A stretch of 45,236 bases of DNA from Mogibacterium pumilum. Lineage in GTDB: Bacteria; Bacillota; Clostridia; Peptostreptococcales; Anaerovoracaceae. The position numbers and the translations under genes were made by a program. Positions 35,185 to 42,429 of this stretch are shown one piece after another (the first letter of the stretch is position 1; each line of letters starts with the position of its first letter). The notes beneath the pieces are model-generated. The model saw only the letters and a program-made list of their open reading frames with translations. It was not told the origin of the DNA and did not search any database. The DNA is taken from contig NZ_CP016199.1 in the NCBI RefSeq assembly GCF_002243385.1, positions 336,619 through 381,854 of the forward strand, in the 5' to 3' direction.

Positions 35185-37308
35185 ATGAATAAAATGGGAA
35201 ATCATAAGAATGTTAAAAGAGGGGCTACCACACTGGCTCTTTGTTTGGCGGTAGGAATGATGTATATGACAGGTTCAATTACAGTAGGGGCAGCGAGCAA
35301 TAAGAACGAAACAGATGTAACGAAGTCCAACAGCACCGAGAAAGCCATGGAATCTTCATATCCTAATCTTAGCAAGGAGACTATTTCCCAGAAAGACAAG
35401 AATGAGACCACATATACTTCGATGGATGCAGATGGAAATATCATTGAATCAGTGGTTACGGAGCAGCTTGCAAATAACGATAAACATGACAGCATAAGCG
35501 ACTACTCGACCTTGAAAAATATCGAGAATACTTCGGGTCATGAGAAGTTCTCGAAGAATGGCAATAATATCATTTGGGATGCAAATGGCAAGTCTATCAA
35601 ATATAAGGGAACACCAACTTCAGGATTACCGGTTAATGTCAAGATTACATACTATTTAAACGATAAGAAAATGACTGCAAAGGAAATAGCCGGAAAGTCC
35701 GGAAATGTAACTATTAGATTCGATTATACCGTAAACCAGTCGGATATTGTTAACGGCAAGTTAATTAAACATCCTTATACCGTTGCGAGTGGTGTCGTAC
35801 TTAACGATGATAATTTTAGCGATATAACCGTTTCTAACGGTAAGGCTTTAGATGACGGCAATAAGACAGTCGTTATGGGAGTTGCTTTTCCAAATATGAA
35901 TGAGAATCTTGGAATAAGCCGTTCGAAGCTAGATATTCCAAATAGTGTGATTATCAATGCACACACTGAGAAATTTGAAATAGACGGAACTTATACCGCA
36001 GCTATGTCCGGGATTGCAAATGACCTGAACGGAAATCTAAGCGGTGTGAAGGGAAAGGCTGCAAAGCTCGAAAATTCGCTTAAGAAACTCGGACAGGCAT
36101 CGAATAAACTAGAGCAGGGGAGCAAGGACCTGAAATCCGGTGCAGACGAATTGGCAAATGGCACTGCAAAACTAAAGTCAGGAAGTAGCGAAGTCTTGAG
36201 CGGAGCTAATTCGCTTAACAGTGCTTTACAACAGTTAACTGCAAATAGCGCATCGCTTAGAAACGGTGCAGCACAAGTTGAGAAGCAAATTTTTGCAAAT
36301 GCTACAACGCAGCTGCAGGATCAGCTAGGTGACGATACAATTGTTTTATCTCCTTCAACGTATGCGAAGGTGCTTGCAGGAATTTCAGATGGAGCTATAG
36401 CAAAGGCTGAAGACAAGATGAGATCATCTCTATCTACAGCAGGCGTATCTGATACAAGCACACAGAATAACATCATCTCTCTTGCGTATAACAAGATGAT
36501 GGCAGATGGCAAGTCCGAAGCTACAGCGGCTGAGGTTGCACAGTATATACAGCAAGCAGGTGTGACAGCGAAGGAAGCGCAGAAAGCAGCGGGATATATT
36601 AATCAATATAAGAATGCTGCGGTAACAGCACTCAAGACAGCGGGATATACAGATGAACAACTCGCTTCGGGAACAGGTCAACAAACAATTATGCTAACCG
36701 CTGTAGAGATGGGATTGACAGGTGGTAGCACAAATATGGAGACACTACAGGCACAGGAGGCTAACGCAACGAAGCTGCTAATTTCAGCCAAGGAGTATGA
36801 GATTGCAAGTCAGGGAGCAAGCGACAATGTGAAGAAGCTTTCTGCAATTGCTGTGGGCAAGGATGTTCCTGCAAAGCTAAAGTCGCTCAAGGAACAGCTA
36901 GACTCATTAGAAATGTTCATAGCCGGTGTTAAGCAGTACACAGCAGGCGTAGATGCAGCTGCAGCAGGAAGCAGTAAACTAGTATCTGGGCTTGAAAATC
37001 TGAATAGCGGAATCGCAAAACTCGATGACGGCTCAAATAAGGTAGATGCTGGAGCAACACAGCTGGCAGCAGGTATGACTCAGCTTAATGAGCAGGGGAT
37101 TCAGAAGTTTATAAGTACACTTAATAAAGCTGATATAGGAAAAATCACTAGTAGACTTGAAGCGACAATTACTGCTTCAAAGCAAGAAGTGTTTGTAGGT
37201 GGTAAAGATAGCAGTATGACTGGAGAGAGCAGATTAATCTTCAAGAGTGGAGAAGTTAAGGTTTCAAATGGAAACAAAGAAACTAATAAGCATAAAAAAC
37301 AAAAATAA
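35185..37308 (+). CDS. Secreted protein with heptad repeats, YhgE/Pip-like partner of the MMPL transporter
   Basis: A 707-residue protein; AGGAGG at 35172-35177 best fits ATG 35185 (35179 is one base from it). A signal peptide or anchor lies at residues about 13-37. A beta-rich domain is followed by long helical stretches with SG-type heptads (LEQGSKDLKSGADELANGTAKLKSG and LVSGLENLNSGIAKLDDG), as in YhgE/Pip and ESX/phage-infection-related proteins. The C-terminus is basic and lacks a second clear membrane helix. Its adjacency suggests an extracellular adaptor for the MMPL protein. Export role is inference. Confidence 0.75.
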   Translation: MNKMGNHKNVKRGATTLALCLAVGMMYMTGSITVGAASNKNETDVTKSNSTEKAMESSYPNLSKETISQKDKNETTYTSMDADGNIIESVVTEQLANNDKHDSISDYSTLKNIENTSGHEKFSKNGNNIIWDANGKSIKYKGTPTSGLPVNVKITYYLNDKKMTAKEIAGKSGNVTIRFDYTVNQSDIVNGKLIKHPYTVASGVVLNDDNFSDITVSNGKALDDGNKTVVMGVAFPNMNENLGISRSKLDIPNSVIINAHTEKFEIDGTYTAAMSGIANDLNGNLSGVKGKAAKLENSLKKLGQASNKLEQGSKDLKSGADELANGTAKLKSGSSEVLSGANSLNSALQQLTANSASLRNGAAQVEKQIFANATTQLQDQLGDDTIVLSPSTYAKVLAGISDGAIAKAEDKMRSSLSTAGVSDTSTQNNIISLAYNKMMADGKSEATAAEVAQYIQQAGVTAKEAQKAAGYINQYKNAAVTALKTAGYTDEQLASGTGQQTIMLTAVEMGLTGGSTNMETLQAQEANATKLLISAKEYEIASQGASDNVKKLSAIAVGKDVPAKLKSLKEQLDSLEMFIAGVKQYTAGVDAAAAGSSKLVSGLENLNSGIAKLDDGSNKVDAGATQLAAGMTQLNEQGIQKFISTLNKADIGKITSRLEATITASKQEVFVGGKDSSMTGESRLIFKSGEVKVSNGNKETNKHKKQK

Positions 37309-37326
37309 GAGGTCTGCCATAATATA

Positions 37327-37362
37327 AAAAGCGGCTAAGGTTGTTTAAATCCTAGCCGCTTT
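37327..37362. terminator. Bidirectional terminator
   Basis: AAAGCGGCTAAGG pairs with TCCTAGCCGCTTT around a short AT loop, with A-rich sequence before and T/C-rich sequence after, serving the convergent heptad-repeat and YitT genes. Confidence 0.75.
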
Positions 37363-37388
37363 CTAAGTGCATTAAAATTCAAATTAAT

Positions 37389-38288
37389 CTAATTCTGCTC
37401 CAAATACCTCTTCTCAGTACTAAATCCTCTACCGTGAACACTGCCAACCTTGCTCAGGATAATAAATGCGTCTGGATCGAGGTCGTGAACGAGCTTCTCT
37501 ACCTTATACAGCTCTCTTGAAGATATGATGGTCATCACTATGTCAGTCTCTCTTCCTAGGTAACCGGTCTTGCCGTGAAGCAGAGTTGCGCTGCGGTCGA
37601 TATCGTGTAGAATTGCATTTTTAATCTCTTCTGAAGCCTTAGTCACGATCTCAAGCTTAGTCTTAGCAGCTCCGATAGCGAGCAGTCTGTCCAGTGTAAT
37701 CGTATATACGAGCACAAGAACGATTCCGTACAGGCTGGTGCGTTTTGGCGAGAACATCATCTGACCAATAAGGATTATGAAGTCAAATACATATAGGCTG
37801 ATAGAAATCGGAACCTTGAAGTATTTATTGAGCACAAGTGGCGGGATATCCATACCTCCGGTGCTGGCTCCGATTCGAATAATTATCGCGAGTGAAGTTC
37901 CGATGCATAGGCCGCCGAATAATGACGCGAGAAACATGTCATTTGTAAGAACGAAGCTACCGACGATTTTCTGCAGAAAGCCGAGAATTGTCGGGAATGC
38001 AAATGTACTGATCATAGTGGTGAGAGCGAATTCTTTGCCGAGAAGCCCAAAACCGATTACAAACATTACCGCATTAAAGATTCCTACGAATAGCGAAATC
38101 GTTATCCCAAAATGGTGATTCATTATAATCGCAATACCCGTCGTTCCGCCAGTGATTAGACCGGTCGGTAGTATGAAAAATGCTACACCGATTGCGTAGA
38201 TTAGGTTTCCGAACACGACTGTGAGTGCATTTCTCAGAAACTGCTTGCTGAAAATGTAGCTGGAAAAACTGGAATTAGTGTCTTTCAT
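37389..38288 (-). CDS. YitT-family membrane protein (DUF161/DUF2179)
   Basis: A 299-residue protein. AAGGAG lies six bases before the ATG at 38288, so I prefer it to longer starts. About five membrane helices come first (GNLIYAIGVAFFILPTGLITGGTTGIA, GASTGGMDIPPLVLNKYF), followed by a cytoplasmic DUF2179 domain with IVMTIISSRELYKVEKLVHDLDPDAFIILSKVGSVHGRGF. The substrate is unknown. A good promoter stands upstream on the minus strand. Confidence 0.9.
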   Translation of the reverse strand: MKDTNSSFSSYIFSKQFLRNALTVVFGNLIYAIGVAFFILPTGLITGGTTGIAIIMNHHFGITISLFVGIFNAVMFVIGFGLLGKEFALTTMISTFAFPTILGFLQKIVGSFVLTNDMFLASLFGGLCIGTSLAIIIRIGASTGGMDIPPLVLNKYFKVPISISLYVFDFIILIGQMMFSPKRTSLYGIVLVLVYTITLDRLLAIGAAKTKLEIVTKASEEIKNAILHDIDRSATLLHGKTGYLGRETDIVMTIISSRELYKVEKLVHDLDPDAFIILSKVGSVHGRGFSTEKRYLEQN

Positions 38289-38317
38289 CGTCATTCTCCT
38301 TTTGATTATCAACAAAA

Positions 38318-38346
38318 ACTTTACATTGTTTGTGATGGACTGTCAA
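38318..38346 (-). promoter_or_regulatory. Promoter of the YitT gene
   Basis: On the minus strand TTGACA (38346-38341), a 17-base gap and TAAAGT (38323-38318). A GACC-AAT-GGTC dyad lies just upstream (about 38350-38360) and might be an operator. Confidence 0.6.
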
Positions 38347-38460
38347 CAGCGACCAATGGTCTAATCCAAATAAAATAAATGGCGATATGTGTTAAAATAT
38401 CAGGGTTTATATATGGTGCTCGTTATGAGCGATGAATGCTGAGGGATTAAAACAAAAACA

Positions 38461-38494
38461 AAATGAACCGCTGCTTGGCGACAGCGGTTCATTT
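38461..38494 (+). terminator. Isolated 13-bp hairpin, possible small RNA terminator
   Basis: AAATGAACCGCTG pairs exactly with CAGCGGTTCATTT around CTTGGCGA. No plus-strand gene precedes it, so it may close a small RNA from about 38390 (which has GCTC-GTTAT-GAGC hairpin) or act on the minus strand. No long T-run follows on either side. Confidence 0.4.
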
Positions 38495-38820
38495 CTACTA
38501 CGAAATTATTTAATTAAGAAAGAACAATCAAAAGAAAATGTTTTATGCACTTAATTCCTTTTGCACCATTATATTAGCATTCGATTATGTCGTTTCTGTA
38601 ATGGTTTGTTAGCGTGTTGGTGTATCGTATATATCAAAATGTTCAAATAACAAGTGTAGTATATAAATATTAGAGCCAATGATATGCCTTGCTATAAACA
38701 AATTATAAATAATAAACAAGCGAGAGATTTAAATTTACAATACAAAAAATGTGAAAAAATCGTAAAAATGAACAGATAAGATAATTGTTATGGTACAATG
38801 TACAAAATGGAGGTAGCAAT

Positions 38821-40017
38821 ATGTTAGTTCAATTTACAGTTAGAAATGTTTTATCGTTCAAAGAAGAAGCAACTTTTGATATGACAGCTATTAATGCTTA
38901 CAAAGAACATAAGAGCAACTTAATTGATATTGGAAGAAAAGAAAAGCTGCTTAAAGTTGCAGCAGTATATGGAGCAAATGCTAGCGGGAAGTCAAATTTA
39001 TGTGCCGCTATATCATTATTTCGTCATATAGTTATGAACTCAATGAATAGTTATGAGGAGGGAGATAAAAGCCCAATAAGTGAATATTATGCACCATTTT
39101 CTTTTGATGGGAAAAACGAAAATTCAGAGTTTCAAATTATAGGAATTGAAGGATCGTTCGAATACCAATATGGATTTGAATATAATGATAAAGAAATCGT
39201 TGCAGAGTGGCTTTATGTAGTTAATTTTGATACGGGAAGAAAAACAACCATTTTCGAAAGAGTTGGCGGAGAAATAAAGTTTGGGGCATCAGTTCGCAGT
39301 GAGTGCAGAATATTTGAAAACCAGATACCATCAGAAACACTGGTGTTGACTTTTTTTAATAAACTACCTAGGCTAGAGTCAAATATTTTTAAAATCGTAT
39401 ATGGTAGCATTAGAAAAATTTACATTTTACCGTGTTCTTTTGATGACAATCAATATATTATGGAGGAGTTTTTGCCATATGTAATTGACAATAAAAAGGA
39501 ACTGTTGTTGAAATTTCTTAATGCGATAGATATAGGAATGAAGGATATTGATTATAAACTAATTGACAATAGTATTGAATTTACAACCTATCATGTTGGT
39601 GCTGATGGAAATAAATATTCATTGCCTTTATATAGTGAATCAGGGGGAACAATAAAAAGTATTAATCTATTTATTCATACGCAATTTGCAATAGAAGGAA
39701 ATAGTACGATTGTTATAGATGAATTGAATATTAAGCTTCATCCGCTATTACTCAAATTTATTATCGATCTATTTTATGATACAGATTCATCAGCACAACT
39801 CATTTATACAACACACGATACAACACTGATGGATAAAAAATTCTTTAGGAGAGATCAGATTTGGTTTGTCGAAAAAGATGAATTTGGACACTCTAAACTA
39901 TACTCATTGTCCGACTATAAAGTTAGGTCTGATGCCTCGTTTGAAAAAGATTATCTGGGAGGAGTTTATGGGGGAATTCCGTTCTTAAAAGAATTTAGGA
40001 TGAAAGTGGGTGAGTAA
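38821..40017 (+). CDS. RloA-like AAA15 ATPase (defence)
   Basis: A 398-residue ATPase of the ATP_bind_1/AAA15 group. GGAGG selects ATG 38821. Walker A is VYGANASGKSNL, the signature-like region is YSESGGTIKSINL, Walker B is STIVIDELNIKLH and the H-loop TTHDTTLMD. Such SMC/ABC-like ATPases pair with RloB in abortive-infection or restriction-linked defence. The following rloB is broken, so the pair may be non-functional. Gene composition is AT-rich with an unusual flank, suggesting transfer. Confidence 0.85.
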   Translation: MLVQFTVRNVLSFKEEATFDMTAINAYKEHKSNLIDIGRKEKLLKVAAVYGANASGKSNLCAAISLFRHIVMNSMNSYEEGDKSPISEYYAPFSFDGKNENSEFQIIGIEGSFEYQYGFEYNDKEIVAEWLYVVNFDTGRKTTIFERVGGEIKFGASVRSECRIFENQIPSETLVLTFFNKLPRLESNIFKIVYGSIRKIYILPCSFDDNQYIMEEFLPYVIDNKKELLLKFLNAIDIGMKDIDYKLIDNSIEFTTYHVGADGNKYSLPLYSESGGTIKSINLFIHTQFAIEGNSTIVIDELNIKLHPLLLKFIIDLFYDTDSSAQLIYTTHDTTLMDKKFFRRDQIWFVEKDEFGHSKLYSLSDYKVRSDASFEKDYLGGVYGGIPFLKEFRMKVGE

Positions 40018-40697
40018 ATGGGCTCTGATGATATTTTCAAAAAGAGAAAAGGGAAAGTAAGAAAGAAAAGGAGAAGAGAATTTTTAAAACCTAGAGTTAA
40101 TTCATTTTTGATTGTTACAGAAGGTGAAAAAACGGAACCCTTATATTTAAATGGCATAAAAAAACTAATTACAGAAAAATAGGAAGGTGCTATTGATATA
40201 TATGAAATCCCTAATATAGAAATAAAAGGACAAGGTCGTGGCACGGGGAAGCTAATCGAAGAGACTGAAAAAATAGTTAAAAATGCTAAGGTAATGTATC
40301 AGAACATATGGATTGTATTCGACAAAGACGGCTTTAATGATTTTGATAAAGCGATAGCAGAGGCAAAAAGTAAGGGCTATGATGTAGCTTGGAGCAATCA
40401 ATCTTTTGAATACTGGCTATATTTACATTTTCATTATAGCGATTCCGCACTTCATAGAAGTGACTGGGAAGAAAAGCTGAAAGAATTATTCGCAAGAAAT
40501 AATTTGGGTAATGGAACGTATAATAAAAATGATGAAGATATATTTGAGCTTATGAATTCGTTTGAAGGAACGAAAGCAGCAATAAAGAATGCAAAACGGC
40601 GAATGGCAAAGTTTAAGCAAGGTAAAAAGCATCGGAATATGACCCGGGAACAACGGTGCATATCCTTGTAGAAGAACTTCTAGGCTATTTAAAGTAA
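40018..40697 (+). pseudogene. RloB-like protein broken by a TAG and a frameshift
   Basis: ATG 40018 directly follows rloA. The protein starts with a basic stretch and a Toprim-like strand (SFLIVTEGEKTEPLYLNG), then a TAG at 40180-40182 replaces a sense codon. The frame continues with WIVFDKDGFNDFDKAI and SNQSFEYWLYLHF, both typical of RloB. Near 40622-40640 a one-base deletion is inferred, because the expected end (PGTTVHILVEELLGYLK) is encoded one base out of frame to TAA 40695-40697. Two independent lesions mark it as a pseudogene. A partial product from ATG 40294 is possible but lacks the first Toprim strand. Confidence 0.8.
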
Positions 40698-40811
40698 TGG
40701 TGATTATTATGGTATAAACCGAATATTACTGAAATGACTGTGCACATGTGGTATAAACTATAGAAGGATATCTAGAGTATTTAAATGAAGCATTTAAAAA
40801 GGAGAAGAACT

Positions 40812-41216
40812 ATGGGTATTGAAAAGACTTACATCATGCTTAAGCCTGACTGCGTTAAGAGAGGTCTCATGGGAGAGGTAATCTCCAGAATTGAGAGAAA
40901 GGGCTACAAGATTGTAGATGCCAAGATGATGAATCTCGATGAAGCAATTTTGAAGGAGCATTATGCACATCTTGCAGATAAACCTTTCTTCTCGGAAATC
41001 GTTGCCTTTATGACATCCGGTCCGGTTCTCGGTATGATTGTTGAGGGTGAGAATGCCATTAAGGGCATGAGAATCATCATGGGCGCGACTAAGTTCGAGG
41101 AGGCGACCGCTGGAACTATTCGCGGAGACTTTGCGCACAGTACTCGTGAGAACCTAATTCACGGATCTGATTCTCCTGAAAATGCAGAAATCGAGATTAA
41201 GCGTTTCTTCAGTTAA
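40812..41216 (+). CDS. ndk: Nucleoside diphosphate kinase
   Basis: A 134-residue enzyme that transfers a phosphate from one nucleoside triphosphate to another diphosphate through a phospho-His. AAGGAG selects ATG 40812. The active-site H117 is in NLIHGSDS, and TYIMLKPDCVKRGLMGEVISR is the standard N-terminal signature. The length is usual for bacteria. The gene is intact and stands between the defence pseudogene and the LysR remnant. Confidence 0.97.
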   Translation: MGIEKTYIMLKPDCVKRGLMGEVISRIERKGYKIVDAKMMNLDEAILKEHYAHLADKPFFSEIVAFMTSGPVLGMIVEGENAIKGMRIIMGATKFEEATAGTIRGDFAHSTRENLIHGSDSPENAEIEIKRFFS

Positions 41217-41262
41217 ATTTACATAGATAAGGACAGAGTGTTTACCAAAAGAGGCTTGTCAT

Positions 41263-41454
41263 ATGACTTTAAATCAACTACACTACATAATCACAATAGT
41301 TGATGAAGGCTCTCTAAATAAAGCTGCAGAGAAGCTTTACATGACTCAGCCATCGCTGACAAGTTCGCTTAGGGAGCTTGAGTCTGAACTTGATGTGATC
41401 ATTTTCAGAAGAATCGGCAGAGGCGTAACTGTTAAGAAAATTAATATAACATAA
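41263..41454 (+). pseudogene. Truncated LysR-family regulator (helix-turn-helix only)
   Basis: A 63-residue product from ATG 41263. It holds only the N-terminal winged helix (MTLNQLHYIITIVDEGSLNKAAEKLYMTQPSLTSSLRELE) and stops after GRGVTVKKINIT, whereas full proteins are near 300 residues and have a substrate domain. What follows is non-coding repeated sequence, so the gene was cut rather than frameshifted. The fragment could still bind DNA. Confidence 0.75.
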
Positions 41455-41477
41455 CGCAATAATATACCGATATAATA

Positions 41478-41658
41478 ACGTGTACGCAGGAGCAGGGCGA
41501 GAGTCGTTGTCGTTTTTGCCACAGTTAGAGAAACAAAAACGTGTATGCAGGAGCAGGGTGAGAGTCCTGCTTTTGTGTTGCAGCAAATCAGGCAGTCTAA
41601 AAACTATCAATTGTGAATAAGGGTGATAGCCCTTCACTTGTGCGGCAGCAAATAAAGG
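41478..41658 (+). repeat. Three degenerate tandem modules with conserved hairpins
   Basis: Module A (from 41478) and module B (from 41539) share a 28-base core starting ACGTGTA at a 61-base period. Module C (about 41610-41658) is similar to B in structure: both have a stem closing a GTGA-AG loop (GCAGG/CCTGC in B, AAGG/CCTT in C) followed by TTGTG and GCAGCAAAT. Compensating differences between stems suggest RNA. A TATAAT at 41471-41476 could start transcription near 41483. I do not recognise the element. Confidence 0.6.
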
Positions 41659-41667
41659 GAGCGAATA

Positions 41668-41696
41668 TTGAATTAATAGAGAGATGTTTCTATAAT
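41668..41696 (+). promoter_or_regulatory. Promoter of the candidate selenoprotein gene
   Basis: TTGAAT at 41668-41673, a 17-base gap and TATAAT at 41691-41696. AAGGA at about 41728-41732 precedes ATG 41741. The repeat modules lie upstream of this promoter. Confidence 0.7.
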
Positions 41697-41740
41697 ATTT
41701 GTAATTAGTATTATAAAGACATAAAGGATAAGGAAGCAAA

Positions 41741-42268
41741 ATGGTTAATTTAAACGAAAGCGCTATAAAATACATCAAGAATATGGGCTTCTCGGACATT
41801 GTCATCGACGTTATAAAATTTACAAGCTGATGCGCGCCTCCTAAGATGGAGATGTCAGTAGGTTTTGCTGACAAGGATAAAGATGTAGAGTATTACATTG
41901 AGCGCGGGTACCGTGTGGAAGAGAGTGAACTCGGCAAAGTTTATTATCCGAAGCGAAGCGTTGTCAAAACTGGAAAGATTGGTATTCGCTACGAAGAGAA
42001 ACCGTGGCTCAGCAGTTTCGAAATAGATGGTCTAAGGCCGGCAAAGCCGCGAGGGAAGAATTATAACCGAAGCATGCAGCTTATACTGCAGTATGCGAGG
42101 GCATTTGACGGAATAAGGCGAAAGGACGTGATAGACCTTTGCAAGCTCACTCCTTCGCAGTCAAGTAAGTTGCTCGGCCGAATCGTAGATGGTGGGTACC
42201 TTGAGGCGCAGGGCGTAGGAAGGGCAACTCGTTATGTGCTCACTGAAGAAGGTAAGAAGTATAGGTGA
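41741..42268 (+). CDS. Candidate selenoprotein: HesB/IscA-like CC/Se domain with C-terminal winged helix
   Basis: ATG 41741 is followed by one frame that runs to TGA 42266-42268 with a single internal TGA at 41828-41830. That TGA falls at residue 30, directly before C31 in FTS-U-CAPP, the position where relatives of this family have Cys or Sec. Residues about 1-100 form the HesB-like domain (SDIVIDVIKF...VSVGFADK...VYYPKR), and about 107-175 form a winged helix (RRKDVIDLCKLTPSQSSKLLGRIVDGGYLEAQGVGRATRYVLT). A SECIS-like hairpin follows the TGA. If the TGA is read as a stop, only 29 residues result. Sec machinery must be encoded elsewhere. The alternative is a broken Cys gene. Confidence 0.65.
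41854..41872 (+). promoter_or_regulatory. Candidate bacterial SECIS hairpin
   Basis: GTCAGT (41854-41859) pairs with GCTGAC (41867-41872) around loop AGGTTTT, with GG in loop positions two and three. The loop begins 29 bases after the TGA, inside the usual 16-37 base window. It lies within the coding frame, as bacterial SECIS elements do. Confidence 0.5.
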
Positions 42269-42320
42269 TAACTTTAAAAACAGTACTTTCGCCCTGCTTT
42301 TATGTTTTATGTACATTAAG

Positions 42321-42352
42321 GGCTGCAGGCAAGAAGCCCCCCTTTTAGGTTG
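42321..42352 (+). terminator. Terminator after the selenoprotein candidate
   Basis: GGGCT pairs with AGCCC around GCAGGCAAGA, followed by CCCTTTTAGG. A short T-run makes it modest. Confidence 0.5.
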
Positions 42353-42429
42353 ATTTAAGAATAAAAATATTATATAGTGTAATGAATTTACGGTGTCTAT
42401 TCAATTTTTAATTGGAAAGGGGGTAATTA

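Larger units (their letters stand above)
38289..38820. other. Long intergenic region between yitT and rloA
   Basis: About 530 bases with no convincing protein gene. It holds the yitT promoter, the 13-bp hairpin at 38461-38494, an AT-rich stretch with no structure that I can see (38500-38780), and an extended -10 (TGGTACAAT, TACAAT at 38794-38799) for rloA. Confidence 0.5.

Noticed and set aside
16309-40182. TAG as a recoded sense codon
   Set aside because: TAG ends several intact genes in this window at the family-normal length, including cas1, csm3 and the MMPL gene.
41314-41874. Minus-strand 186-codon frame over the LysR remnant and RNA modules
   Set aside because: Its composition is not protein-like and it runs across unrelated elements without a ribosome site.
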